Positions 1 to 11,170 of a stretch of 64,000 bases of DNA are shown here, piece by piece (positions within the stretch are counted from its first letter, which is position 1; each line of letters starts with the position of its first letter). The translations under genes and the position numbers were made by a program. This DNA comes from Diphasiastrum complanatum (taxonomy: Eukaryota; Streptophyta; Lycopodiopsida; Lycopodiales; Lycopodiaceae). The notes beneath the pieces were generated by a model, which did not search any database, had not been told where the DNA came from, and worked only from the letters and a program-made list of their open reading frames with translations. Location: positions 42,371,723 to 42,435,722 of the forward strand of contig CM055095.1 of assembly GCA_029204225.1 (NCBI GenBank), written 5' to 3'.

Positions 1-179
1 TGACCTTGTCATCACACCTAAAAATATGCATTTTATTGATTGTGTATCCAATTTAATTCTAATCTGGTCAAATATGTGTATTTATGCCCTACAACCAAAC
101 ACTCTAATTCTGTATGGTTTTTATTGGTCCACACAAATATGTAAGCACAAGTTCATAAATTTTCTTTACACATCCTACA

Positions 180-760
180 CCCTTTTTGAACTTCTCTTGA
201 CGTTTTATGCCATAGATTCAGAATTTAAGTAGCCTATTCATCAATGCCCCATATGAATTTATAGCATCAAAGACCATGTCAACCTACATTGCCCAACTAC
301 AAATGCATAAAAACTATAAACTTCATAGCTTGTTTCTTAAAATCCATAAAAAACAACCCTAAATTGATGATCCATGTCCTTAACAAGACATTTATCTTTG
401 TGAAATTACACCTTCATGTTTTGATTTCTAATCACACAAAGTGACAGTAATTTTTCCTTTAAGCCTGGTACATAATTTGCATTGTCAATATGGCTTATTT
501 TGCCAGTAAATAACTGGACTAATACTATACCTATTCCACAAATCTAACGTTCCTCTACATTAGGTTGTGCAAACTTGTTGCCATTTTCAAGAGGGCTAAA
601 TTGGCTAAACCACTATTTACTTCTAGTCATATGTCTCATGGCACCCGAATCAATGTACCATCTACAATTATCATTGTTGTGTGATATTAGTGGTAATATG
701 AACATGTGTGGTTGATCATTGTAGTGGGTATTTTCTCATTAGAGAAAATATGGGCCCAAA
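180..760 (-). pseudogene. Ty1/copia protease to pre-integrase fragment
   Basis: Read on the minus strand, this stretch gives the retroviral-type aspartic protease signature of copia polyproteins: W-Y-I-D-S-G-A-x-R-H-M-T, with the catalytic D-S-G at about 645-653. Downstream (towards position 180) come the usual copia words H-I-D-N-x-x-Y-V-P-G-L-K and a region resembling the GAG-pre-integrase segment. Several in-frame stops interrupt it and the rest of the polyprotein is absent, so it is a dead fragment. The protease end runs into the first 130 bases of duplicated cassette copy A, meaning the duplication boundary lies inside old copia DNA. The family assignment is well supported by motif order. 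Confidence 0.72.
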
Positions 761-867
761 GAGGGCCCTCTTAGAAATGCCATGTAGGAGAGAGAAAAGA
801 TACCAATAAAGTGATTAAAATATCATTTTCTAACTTCTTTATGCATCTGCCCACACTACTTTCCATG

Positions 868-1216
868 TAAATGAATGCTCCTTATTTTAGTCACATCAAA
901 CTTCACTGGTGTTTAGCCACAATTAAAGTACAATTTTCAAAATGCTGAAATATTCCCTCCCAATAGTTGGGAACACTCAAAAATTTGAATTAGGAGTGAC
1001 ATTTTAGAAACATAGCCTACGCCATCTCTATCTCCAAGGTCGAACAAGTGTTTAGCGCCATCTCCAGCTTTGTTATTGTCATTGTGTTGTTTGTTACTAT
1101 ACTATTGTACTGATGACAAAGTTTTATCATCTTCATGTGGATCTGTCACTAGAATATGCTCCGCTCAGGACAATAAATTCAAAGCAACCCAAATTGTCAA
1201 CTTTTGATATGATCCG
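868..1216 (-). repeat. Inverted copy of the Ulp1-gene 5' region
   Basis: This block, present only in copy A, is the reverse complement (few differences) of about 47537-47887, the sequence just upstream of and into the first recognised exon of the Ulp1-like gene. It lies within 783-1235, which interrupts the otherwise collinear A/B alignment. It therefore looks like a separate insertion or capture event into copy A. Nothing here appears to be translated in its present place. Confidence 0.8.
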
Positions 1217-1361
1217 ATACAGGGAGGAAAAGTTAAAGCATGTAGATTTATGGTCATAAAAAACATTGTATCCTATTGATCCATATCACTCATTGCTACA
1301 TCCAGATTTTCATTCGGTGAGTTAATTAATAATCTATACGTGTCATGGCAAACATGGCCTT

Positions 1362-3863
1362 TTGGGTTATTGTGAAAATTTGATGCTCTATGGGAATACA
1401 CATTCAATGCAAAAAATACATTATTTGGAAGTGGAATCAAGAAAAATATCAAAGGAGTGCAAAGAAAAATCTACAAAGTTGAAAACTTGTTTGGAAGAAA
1501 ATGAGATGTTCAAGAAAGAGATCCAAAGGTTGAAATCTTCTTTGCATCATTTTACAACTAGTAATGATGAGATAAAAATTGCATTTCAATCCATGCGTAT
1601 CTCATATTTGTCTCTTGTTAAAGATATGGATGTGCTCAACAAAAAGGTCAGAAGCAACAAGAGAAAAAGATTGGTAACCAAGGATATATGTGATCTATCA
1701 TCCAGAGGAGGTTATAGAAAAAGACGAATCTATGCATTCAAGTAAGTTATAGCTTATTTGGTAAGGAACTTTTCGATTCAATCATAATCACTAGTTATGT
1801 TATTTATTAATTTCAACTTTCTATTGCTTTTTTTATTATGCTGCCGTGAATACTATGAGTGTCCTAATTTCTACTGATATTTTCATGAACATTATGTTTG
1901 CAATGCATATTAGCATTGGTTGCTGAAGACCATTTGGCCGATGAGATTTCCATTGGAAACTCACTGGGTTCTATCTTGACTTCTAAATCTATGAAATCAA
2001 CGTTAAACAATAACAAACTAAAAAAGATTAAGGCTTCAGTTACTAATAGCATTATGAATGTTGGCAAAATATTAGACACTACATTGGTTCAGGGGGCATG
2101 TGATTTTTCTAGCATCAGTAGAGAAGCATATGCAACATTGTTTAAGATGATACAGGATGCATTTGCACAAGTAAGTATTAAAAAGTTTCCAATCCCACGA
2201 CTATTTCATCTTTTTAAAAAAAGGCATCTTAAACCAAGGTATGCAGACAATAGTTGGTAATCCATCTCATATCAATGAAGTGTTTTCCGCGAAAGGAGAA
2301 TGTTTAGCATATAACAATTCCAACAATCTATTTATTGATATTAATCAGCTACTAACATTCATCATAAATTTGTATGATATTACAAATGAGAATGTCAATA
2401 ACAAGTTGATAGTTGTTCTCAAGTTAGATGAGTCTAAAATTATAAAATTATAAGAGTCAGTCTTACAATCATGAATGGAACACTTCCAAATTCAGAAGAC
2501 TCAGAAAGCCTCAACTTCAATGTTCAATCATAAAATGATATATGGTGGTTGGCAGCATTCAAGGTATAGTAGTTCTTTCGCATAATTAATAGGGTTAATC
2601 ATTTTAATATGGATTTCATTTGGGAAATCATCTCTATGCTGATATTATGCAACTAAATCATGTTTTTGTTTTCTAGTTATAGGTGATGAAAGAAGACCAT
2701 GACATTCTCTCATGGATATTTAATAGAACGTCATATCTTGCAACCATAAAAAATCACATGGAGTGAATTCCACTCAATATTCCTAGAATTGGCACTTTCA
2801 AGATATAATGGCATTTAGCAAGAGATATAAAGACATTAAAATGTATGTTCAATGTATCCCATGGGGCTACCTCTAAACACCCTTATTTGTATTGCATGAA
2901 GAGAACAAAAGACATGACAAGGAGTGTAGAAATATCAAGAGATCGAGAAGATCCTAATTGGAAACCCGTACTACCGATTCTTCTTCAAATATTCATATTT
3001 GTACATTGCATGTAGAGGTGCGTATAATAGAAAAAATAATATGTCTTCACATCTTGTTTGCATGGAATAACGAGCCAAAGGTAGCTGTGAAGGAAGCTAT
3101 TTCCAGATTAGAAGATGTGTTGTCTAAAGTAGGCTTACATAAAGGCCACGTTAAAATTAAAAAAGACGACAAGCTGTCAGGTATAACAAGAAATTTTCCA
3201 TGCAAATCGAGCATTGGAGGACCCAAAGCTCGTAGATTTTTATCAAATTATTCTGGCAAACAATCCAAGATTTAATACTCAGTTTGGAAAGAGATAATAG
3301 CTGCAACTCAAGATTTCGAAGAAGAAGATCCTACTCGTGTACACAAAGTAAAAGTTTGGAGAAAATTAGACAACATGGTGGAATACTTGAGAAAAGATAA
3401 ATTTTCAAATACTGATGTACAAATAATATAGAAAAACCTAGTAAATTTGTGGATGCAGTTTGAAGTGCATGGGGTTTAGATCATATAACTCATTATATGG
3501 TAAGATTTTGATGCTGCACTAGTGTAGACAAACATGTGCAATTAATTTAGATACTTTTGGTAATAATTTGTATTTTGTTTTTATGACATGCAACACATAT
3601 TACGACATCATTCGACATTCTTTGCAAGAAATTGTGAAAGTCTTAGCATATAGTCATCGCAAGGAATGGAAAAATCTCATTGGCAAGCAAGAGCGGCATT
3701 TCATAAAAGTACAGAACATGGTGGGACTAGCATAAAGAACAGTTATTATTGCAACTTTTCCAATGGTTCCATAGAAGAATCCAAATTCGTCATAATACAA
3801 AATCGACGGATTATAAAAAAAATTCAAAAAGCATGCAAATTTATACAAGCCAATAGGCAATAG
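1362..3863 (+). pseudogene. Cassette gene 1, copy A (coiled coil, Cys-rich, unknown family)
   Basis: Equivalent of the gene at 34891-37352. Recognisable parts in order: a 127-residue coiled-coil exon rich in K, E and L, ending in a basic stretch K-R-K-R (1362-1740); an exon with a D-H-L-A-D-E-I-S-I block (from about 1908); an exon at about 2250-2530; a Cys-rich stretch (about 2855-2905); and later blocks at 2958-3275 and 3600-3863. The acceptor before the second exon reads GCAT where copy B has GCAG, which would break splicing. There are also stops in the later exons and small differences such as a premature stop after L-D-E-S-K-I-I-K-L. I call it non-functional. The family is not recognised; the size and repetitive context suggest a transposon-borne protein. 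Confidence 0.6.
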
Positions 3864-4397
3864 ACACAAAGAGAGATTTTGTATATTAAATGAAAATTTT
3901 ACAAAGTTCGGTTATCCAATATCTACTCTGCTTTGACACTTTCTCTAATAAAAGTTGCAATTTAGAATCATACAACAATTTCCTTCTCTCATAAAAATCC
4001 AAAAGCTCTTAGTTTTCATGCTTACTCAGATCAACATAGACTGCATACAATGCAAAATGAGATTATCTGAGCATGGAATTCACTGGACCATATCCTAAAA
4101 TCTTAAGTGCAGCATTTTTCTTAACAAAAATTATTTTATGCGCCCTATTAAAATTATGTCCTCCAAGAAAATGAAAAAAATGTCTTGATTGCCATAATCA
4201 TTGTATCACCATCTTGATGAAACTTTGAATGAACACTTATCTCATTATTCTTGAAGAACTTCGGATAATCCCTAGTGCATGATCTCTTGAAAATTCTCCA
4301 GCAAAGGACTTTTGCCCACCATCAAGCAAAATCATCAAGAAAAATTATTTCTAGAAATGAATAAATGCAAAGTAAACTCCAAGTATAAAATCTAACA

Positions 4398-5559
4398 TTA
4401 CGGATCTATTAGTACAAGATAAGATACAAAACTTACGCATTCAGCTTTGTCTTCCTCGATTACTGCCTCTCCATCAATGTTATGTCCACCTTTCGATGTC
4501 AATAAGGTTGGTGAATAAACGGTTGGTTTTGAAAAACCAAGCTGACTTTGAAATCTGAAGAACTCCTCGTCAGAAGGAAGATCATTTTCTTTTTGGCACA
4601 TTTCCTCCACATCCATTTTCAAGCAATTTTTCCCTGAATAAAACTCATCCTTATTTATATCGTCAACACTAGGGAGAGGATCATCAGCATCATAATCAAT
4701 TATATCTGAAAATTCATGAAGCTCTTTGCCCAAAATGCAAAGAGTCTTGGCCTCTGTGACATCAAAAAGATCGGATATATCCGATAGTGTCAAAAAAAAT
4801 TATTATCTATATTATAAGTAGGTAATGTGATAAGAAATTGATTAGAAGAAAAAAGGGTATTAATAATTCTAGGGCCTATAAACGATGCCCTGTTTTGTGC
4901 ACGATAAAAAACTATACAATCATCTAAACTAGCGCTCATATCAATAAATAAAAAAATTAATATCTACAGTCTTCGACTTTTCAGATTTTGTAACCCTGGA
5001 AGAAACAACTTCAGAAGTAAAATGGCTAGCCTCCGAATCATCAGAAATATTTAACAAAAGAAAAAAAATATATAGATTTAAACTCTACAAATCTACATTT
5101 TTTATTGTGAATTGGACAATCATCTACAGACTTGAAATCATTATGTAACTTGGTGAACATTCTATCAATCTTAGCTTTATAGCTATGCTTGTCGAGTGTC
5201 ACCAGGTCTTGATAATGAATCATGTTCTTATTACGAGATCTGGACAAGGGAGTACTAAGCAGAGACTTAAAACTGAGATAAATCTCTGAAAAAGCTTCCA
5301 CACCAGGACCCTCAGTAACAGAAGGAAGAACAAAAAGAAAAGGAGAAAAAATAGATTTGAAATACTCCATATTATCACTAATACCAAATTCATGAAAAAA
5401 AGATAGCAAACTAGAATCGAAATTAGACATTTCAACAAAAAAAATACGGAAAGAATGATTTTGAATATTGGACTCAGGCGCAAAATGCAGGTTCAAACAA
5501 AACTACAACGCCCTATGCGCTCGAAAGAGATATCAGAAAACCGAATATCAGATCCAAGT
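4398..5559 (-). pseudogene. Cassette gene 2, copy A (acidic protein, unknown)
   Basis: Two minus-strand open stretches, 5041-5496 and 4398-4793, are both conserved in copy B, which argues that they once coded. The first (about 150 residues) has hydrophobic and aromatic blocks (F-F-V-E-M-S-N-F-D-S-S) and a C-terminal patch with D-C-P-I-H-N-K-K. The second (about 130 residues) is strongly acidic, with runs such as D-I-I-D-Y-D-A-D-D and S-D-E-E-F-F. No clear ATG precedes the first stretch (it is open from a TTG), so the start or an upstream exon is not defined. The gene points away from gene 3, with the palindrome array between them, and is convergent with gene 1. No known domain was recognised. 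Confidence 0.5.
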
Positions 5560-5574
5560 GCGATTGACATCGGC

Positions 5575-5600
5575 GTGAGGTGAGGTGAGGTGAGTCACGA
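5575..5600. repeat. GTGAG short tandem repeat upstream of gene 2
   Basis: The pentamer GTGAG is repeated several times in a row just upstream of gene 2 and is conserved in copy B (about 39053-39075). It lies in a somewhat GC-richer island between gene 2 and the array, where a promoter would be expected. Whether it acts there is unknown. Confidence 0.5.
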
Positions 5601-5944
5601 CAACACGGTCCCAACGCAAGCTTGAGGTCGGCAAGAAGTGAGTTGAGTCTCATGCTCCAAATCGGCGTGAGGCAAGGGTCTAGAAAAAAAAAATATTTAA
5701 GGACCGTAGTTCAAGCATAACTCACCTCATCTACGAATTCAGAAGCATACATGTTACCAGAGCTCTCGCTATGACAAAGTCACAGATTTCTATAGTATAT
5801 TGCATACGTTCTCACTCACACATTTCTTGATGGTAAGATTATTGTCATTTTCTAACTTTGTTCTATGCTTAGCATGGGTACTAAATTGTTGCATTACTAA
5901 ATATTCAGGTTTTAGTTAGTGTTCATCTTTTTAAAACTTGGGTG

Positions 5945-6358
5945 ACATATGCTCAGCATAGGTGGCTACACGAGTCCTCTCCTCTAACCTATGTTGAGCA
6001 TAGGTTGTGTTCGGGTCCTAAGTAACAACCTATGCTCAACATAGGAAGCCGGCGGGATATTTCTATTCTTACCACGTTTCGACCTATGCCGAGCATAGGT
6101 TGTATCTCTAGTCCTCTTCTTACCTATGCTCAGCACAGGTCGTCACTCGCGTGCTCGAGTCCCACCTATGCTCAACATAGGATGTCTTTGCATGCTGCTT
6201 GCTAACCTATGCTTAGCATAGGTTAGAAGAGAACTAGAGATGCAATCTATGCTCAGCATAGGTCGATAGGTGATAAGAATAGACACATCACGCTGACATC
6301 TTATGCTGAGCATAGGTTGTTACTCAGGACCTCAACACAACCCATGCTCAACATAGGT
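5945..6358. repeat. Nested palindrome array, copy A
   Basis: Ten copies of a 19 bp near-perfect palindrome (consensus ACCTATGCTNAGCATAGGT, 9 bp arms around one base) occur in 414 bp. The array as a whole is also palindromic. The unit at 6164-6182 sits at the exact centre, and the sequences between units to its left reappear reverse-complemented to its right: the stretch after the second unit (5987-6005) matches the stretch before the last unit (6340-6358), both about 177 bp from the centre. The array separates divergent genes 2 and 3. A multi-site binding region for a dimeric protein, or an origin-like or hairpin-forming element, are possible roles by inference. Confidence 0.92.
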
Positions 6359-7053
6359 CGTTACTTATATTTTTCAAGGCTTAGTCTAAAAAAAGTGAAA
6401 CTTTTGAGATGTTTTAGTAAGAAAATGTGTTGAATTTTTAGTTATGATTTTTAGAGATTTTCCACAAAAACTGCTTGTCTATTTAAAGTTTTCAGTATTT
6501 GCATTAAAGTAATGCTTGAAATTTTCCTAAAGAATTTTTTTCTCTATAGATTCTCAATTGTCTTTGATAATCTTCGAAATGTTGAGGATTTTTTTAAAAA
6601 TTTCACGTAAACCTCAAGCTATTCCATTGAAAGATAAGAAAAAATTCATGTACTACTTCACCAGAGGGGTCAACAACACAAAGTTGTTTGAGGCTTTTTA
6701 TTCATTTAGCTGAGAAGCCTGGCATGGGAGACTCATAGTTCAAAATTCAAGGAAGATTGCTTGCTGATCAACCAGATGAGGATGAGGAAGAAGGTTTTGT
6801 GAACGTGCTTTTAAAGGAGATGGGTAAGTCTCGTTCTATTTTCATTCTGAGCGAGACTATGATAAAGATTTGATGTTGCCAAGATGAGGCCATCAAAGCC
6901 TATTTTGATAAAGCTCTAGTTACTTTGGTTTGTAATTATAAAACATATTTTTATTCATGTATGTTTACATTTGTTCCATACTTAGCAGTGGTTACTAAAT
7001 ATAAAATTCTATGAACTTTTAAGTAAAAAGTTTTTTTTGTAAATTGAGTTGTC

Positions 7054-8814
7054 ATGTGTTGTGAGCATAGCCAGTACAAATGCCTTTACTCATTATATTT
7101 TAAACTTATTTTTCGTTTCTGTCGTATGAAGCAATGCTTAAAAATGGTTCTAGCTGCTATTGTTGAGAGGGAAGTTCCGGTCTACTCATTACGGAGTTCG
7201 AAAGGTGTATCTATTGGACCTCGCAAGCCAGCCTCTGAAAACGTTGAGGACAAATGAGAAACTTTTCAAATAAAAGACCAACCTGCTTAGGGTGCCTCAA
7301 AGTCAAAGAAAAAAGTTGTCAGTACTCAAACTCTGAAGCCAATCCCTACAGAAATGGAAATATCAAAGTGGAAGAACATGCAAGGGAATAGCTCTTCAGA
7401 GCTAATAATAAGTGTTCTTTCTAGAGTTGTTGATGGTCAACTTTCTTTGGCAGAAATGGGGAAAGAATTTCAAAGGTAATAGTCATAATCTAAATATTTA
7501 TTTTCATGTTCCTTTTTGTAATAAAGTGATTTCCATGATTTTGTTGGATTTATAACAATTATACTTTTTAAATACAAGCATGAATTATTTATGAAAGATC
7601 AAGAAGCCCTTGTGACAGGGTTAAATTATCAAGATTTCGAACAGTGCCAGAGGCTTTATCCTTTGAGCAGCCGAAATGAATCTTTGAGTCCATTTATGGT
7701 TTTGTTTAGAGACATGGTATTTATTTCACCCATACTTAGCATATGTGCTTATTAATTGTTTCTTTTTTATATTTTATGTCTCCTATGCTAAGCATAGTTT
7801 TTTCTTTATTTAATTATTTATTTTTGATACTGTAAGTCTCCTATTCTATTTTATATTTTATGTCTCCCATGCTAGGCACAGCTTTTCTTTTTTCAGTCTC
7901 CCAAAGATAAGCAAAACAAAGTCCTTCTAGAGCAATTCAAGAGACATATTTTGAAGGCAAGAGCAAGAAAAATGGACAAAGAGAGATTAGCATGGGGTGA
8001 GACCATTGCGGAGGAGGATCCATTAGAGACCTACCTTCCCAAAAGTGTTGATGATCAACCATGATTTTACTCAGTTGAGGAGGGCGATTGTAGAGACATT
8101 TCAATTTAAAAAAAAAAAAAGCCTTATACACTCTGCATTGCCGATATGGATTTCGGATGAAAGAATCATTAAATGATGATTCCCCCTTCAAAATCACTGA
8201 AATCTATAGTTTCATGTACGGTTTTCTCGAAGTCACAACTTCTCCAATTTGGAGAGTTGTTATTTTTCATTCTTCTTGGCAGATAGCTTCAGTATAGAAA
8301 GCTCTATTAACTTTTTGTAATATAGAAATAGGAAATATTGTGTGGTAAGTTTTTAAGTTCCTGAATTATTAATTCGTATTTTAATTCATACTTATATTTT
8401 AAATTTTTTATTTTATAGTTAAAATTATTTATTTATTTAACTTGTAATGTTCCATGTCAGGACTTGGGAGGAGCACGACTTTGCAATGAAATAGAATACA
8501 TAACCATCGGTTATTATTCTTTGGATGTCAAACGTTCAATGCTTCATTACGATACTTCCGGACTGACAAGTTTTGAAAACTTGTTCCAGTATCCAACCGT
8601 GACCAAGAAACTAAAGAATCCAATGATGGGTTCCATGGCTTGTCCCTACCAAAAGTCACAACAATTAATTAATCATTTAATTGATATTTTTTCTTACCTG
8701 GCTGATTCGGTTTTGGTTTTATTTAGCGGTAGCGGTACTACGAGCGCATGTGCTGTTCAGAAAGGCAGACATGTTGTTGTAGTATATTTAGATTCTGATT
8801 TAGTGTTTTTGTAA
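7054..8814 (+). pseudogene. Cassette gene 3, copy A: broken N4/N6 DNA methyltransferase-like gene
   Basis: Exon-intron layout equals that of 40512-42267. Visible parts: N-terminal block (7130-7485), exon at about 7580-7715, exon beginning S-P-K-D-K-Q (about 7898-8100), and the terminal exon at 8461-8814 with motif I F-S-G-S-G-T-T (8722-8742) followed by V-Q-K-G-R-H and a Y-L-D acidic loop. This copy is dead: a stop replaces the Cys codon after D-D-Q-P, and at about 8146 a 7 bp deletion relative to copy B removes the P-Y of the catalytic D-I-P-Y motif and shifts frame. Two palindrome-like units (7783-7796 and near 7867) lie in the intron before the S-P-K exon. The terminal exon is almost identical to copy B. 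Confidence 0.68.
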
Positions 8815-8849
8815 AAACGAGAATGAAATCTCTTTCAGTTTTGCCAAAT

Positions 8850-9063
8850 GAACAATGAGGTGGGAAACAGTTTAGATAGCAAAGATTCAGTAATTCCCTT
8901 GTCCAAGGAACCTCAACCTCCTGCTAGCGGAAAAGTAAGTGATATAGGATAATTTGCTGATGTCTTGGTTCAAGATTATAATGTGGTTACGGTAGTCGAG
9001 GAAACTGTAGAAGAGGTGCCACTTGAAACTACAGTGGCTACTCAAAAAAAAAAAAAAATGTAA
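8850..9063 (+). pseudogene. Conserved acidic tail downstream of gene 3, copy A
   Basis: An open stretch starting M-N-N-E-V-G is shared with copy B (42301-42522). It is acidic, rich in V and E (V-V-E-E-T-V-E-E-V-P), and ends in a lysine-rich run. In copy A it contains an in-frame stop (TAA near 8950) and a poly-A expansion at its end. It could be a separate small gene or a last exon of gene 3 spliced past its stop; the sequence does not decide. Confidence 0.4.
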
Positions 9064-9905
9064 ATGACCTCAATGATTTTTGGAAATAAGGAATTTTCTT
9101 TTGTTTCAAAAAATAATAACATTTATATTTTTTGATGTATTGTATTTTGAAATCTTTTTGATTGATTTAATGTTCTTAAATTTGTTTTTAATGATTTAAA
9201 ATTAAGAATTTGAAATAATTTAAAAATTTTAATATTGATAATCATTACCAAAACTAAAATTGTAACAATTTATCAAGTTTATCATATTTTAATTTTGATT
9301 GTGTTTTTATATTATTTATTGTAAAAGAAATATTGTTAGAAATTTAAACAAATGAAAAGATTTTTTTCAGGGTGATTTAAATATTTTCACAAATCATTTA
9401 ATCTCAATGATTGTAAAGTAATTTTATTTGCGTTTGTTTAATGTTTAAATATTCAATGAACTTACATAGATATAGTTAAAGATTCTAAAAAATTCCAAAC
9501 TTTAAAAAATACTGATTAATATTTTTATTATAATTGAAAAAATATTTTTTTCGATACAGAAATTGTAATTTAAAAAACTTTTGAAATTCCACAAAAAAAA
9601 ACTATAACTTTTGTTTTAAATAAGCAAAAAATATTTTGTAGTTATTTTAGTGGTTGTGTCTCTAATGATTTTATTTTGAATAGTATTATTATTCCACATA
9701 AGCTAATTTTAAGTTATTTATGAAAATCTATTGACCAAATTTTGGAGCTTGGATTATTTTCTTGCAAAATACAACATTTTTTTAACATTACAATATATTT
9801 ATTTGATGCATTTTAAATTTGGATACTTTTTAAAAAAAATTAAAAAATCTGAAAAAAATGGGTTTCCATGTTATTTTTCTTTTTTTTGGTCATCATGTTC
9901 AATGC
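9064..9905. other. AT-rich non-coding tail of copy A and junction
   Basis: Extremely AT-rich, with long poly-A and poly-T runs. It is collinear with copy B until about 9535 and then enters the 4.2 kb segment absent from copy B. No coding pattern seen. Confidence 0.6.
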
Positions 9906-9910
9906 ACATA

Positions 9911-10215
9911 CATTAATGGTACATTGATTTTCTCATTTCAACCATCAAACATATTCATTTTCAATATTTTTGGGTCTCTTCGGGTAGTGATGAGCTGGAA
10001 GGGCAGGCCTCAACAACCAATAGCATTTTCACATGCTATCCGACGAAACAGTAATATATTTAAAAAGTTTTTATTTTCTTTATATTTTGGGAATTCTACG
10101 TTACATGGAACCTTGATATCAAAGTTTCAATTGGTCCACATGGCTACGAAAAAAAAAAAAAAAAAAAAAGCATTTGTTTCAAGGGCCCTCGTCGAGCTCT
10201 AAGTTTTTCTAATGA
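9911..10215 (+). repeat. 300 bp dispersed repeat, copy 1
   Basis: About 300 bp beginning CATTAATGGTACATTG and ending in the poly-A and GGGCCCTCGTCG region recurs at 56987-57290 (+) and, reverse-complemented, at 23141-23428. It contains a partly conserved open stretch M-S-W-K-G-R-P-Q-Q-P-I-A-F, but frames and ends differ between copies. At the other two sites it forms the outer part of a gene-like region, so it may be a promoter or 5' leader carried along with a captured gene. Function unknown. Confidence 0.8.
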
Positions 10216-10611
10216 TCCACCTTCAACCCTAGACTCTAGCACATGCAAAGCGTCAATAGATGAAAAGGATTCTAACATGTCGCACAAAGATTCATTCCCA
10301 TGAGAGAGATATCATAGTTCAGATTCAAGCACATGCTTATGATTCAATATCTAACACTACGATCATATAAACCCTAATCCACCACAAGTTCAAGCTTATT
10401 TTTCTCTCATAAAAAATATAATAATATTCAATGCCAACAATTAGCAAAACCAATTAACATAAAAATCCAAAGAAAACATGAGAGATCAAACAAGAAAGAA
10501 GAGCAAGGCCATCCAAATCCAATTTAATAGAAGTTCCACCTTCTCCATTAGAAATGAACATGAAAAATGAACTACAAAGCACCACTATCTATAGTGGGGG
10601 ACTGAAAAAGA

Positions 10612-11170
10612 AGAAGCTACGCTTAGCATAGGAGATATAAAGTTTAAAACATAATTAAAAAAGAAACAATCAACTAATACCTATGATAAGCATGGGTGAA
10701 GTAAATACCATGTCTCTAAACAAAATAAAAAATGACGTCAAGGATTCGTTTCGGCTGCTCAAAGGATAAAGCCTCTGGCACTCTTCGAAATCCTGGTAGC
10801 TTAACCCTGTCACAAGGGCTTCTTGAACTTTCATAAACAATTTATACCTGTTACAAATCCATCAAAATCCTTTAAATCATTTTATTATAGAAACTGACAG
10901 GAAAACAAATATTTAAATTATAAATATTACCTCTGAAATTCTTTTTCCATTTCTGCTAGGGAGAGTTGACCATCTACAACTCTAGAAAGAACACTTATTA
11001 TTAGCTGTAAAGAGCTAATCCCTTGTATGTTCTTCCATTCTCATATTCCCATTTCTGTAGGGATGGGCTTCAAAGAGTGACGGCAGCTTTCTTTTTTGCC
11101 TTCAAGGCACCCTGAACAGGTTGGCCTTTTATTTAAAATTTTTCTCACTTTCATTTTATCGACAAGGGCC
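10612..11170 (-). pseudogene. Cassette copy C: inverted, diverged gene 3 exons
   Basis: Minus-strand sequence here matches the gene 3 stretch around 7240-7790: the exon ending Q-L-S-L-A-E-M-(G/E)-K-E, the intron, and the exon with S-F-(D/E)-x-C-Q-R-L-Y-P-L-S-S-R-N-E-S all recur. It is clearly more diverged from A and B than those are from each other, so it is an older copy. The methyltransferase motif exons are not present. Palindrome-like units lie at about 10618-10630 and 10682-10697. Confidence 0.75.

Larger units (their letters stand above)
657..9535 (+). repeat. Multi-gene cassette, copy A (direct duplicate of 34636-42977)
   Basis: By eye, this segment aligns nearly end to end with 34636-42977 in the same orientation, differing by point changes (several percent), small indels and one larger block (about 783-1235) that copy B lacks. 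It holds gene 1 (+), gene 2 (-), a palindrome array and gene 3 (+, methyltransferase-like). Gene 3 here has more lesions than in copy B. No clear terminal inverted repeats or target duplications were visible at the ends. The left edge sits inside copia sequence and the right edge in AT-rich DNA, so this may be a segmental duplication of a mobile element rather than two clean insertions. Confidence 0.9.

Noticed and set aside
5220-5483. 87-codon minus-strand hydrophobic protein
   Set aside because: Alternative frame overlapping gene 2; the other frame is longer and its composition is more consistent, so this is probably a shadow.
5945-6358. CRISPR-like repeat-spacer array
   Set aside because: The units are short palindromes with related, mirror-symmetric linkers, in eukaryotic intron-bearing DNA without cas genes; spacers are not unique.
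8461-8814. Bacterial contamination suggested by the methyltransferase
   Set aside because: The gene has AT-rich introns with GT/AG borders and is embedded in a duplicated plant-repeat context.
10148-10170. Poly-A tail marking a LINE or processed pseudogene
   Set aside because: The A-run is internal to the 300 bp repeat, varies between copies and is followed by conserved sequence.
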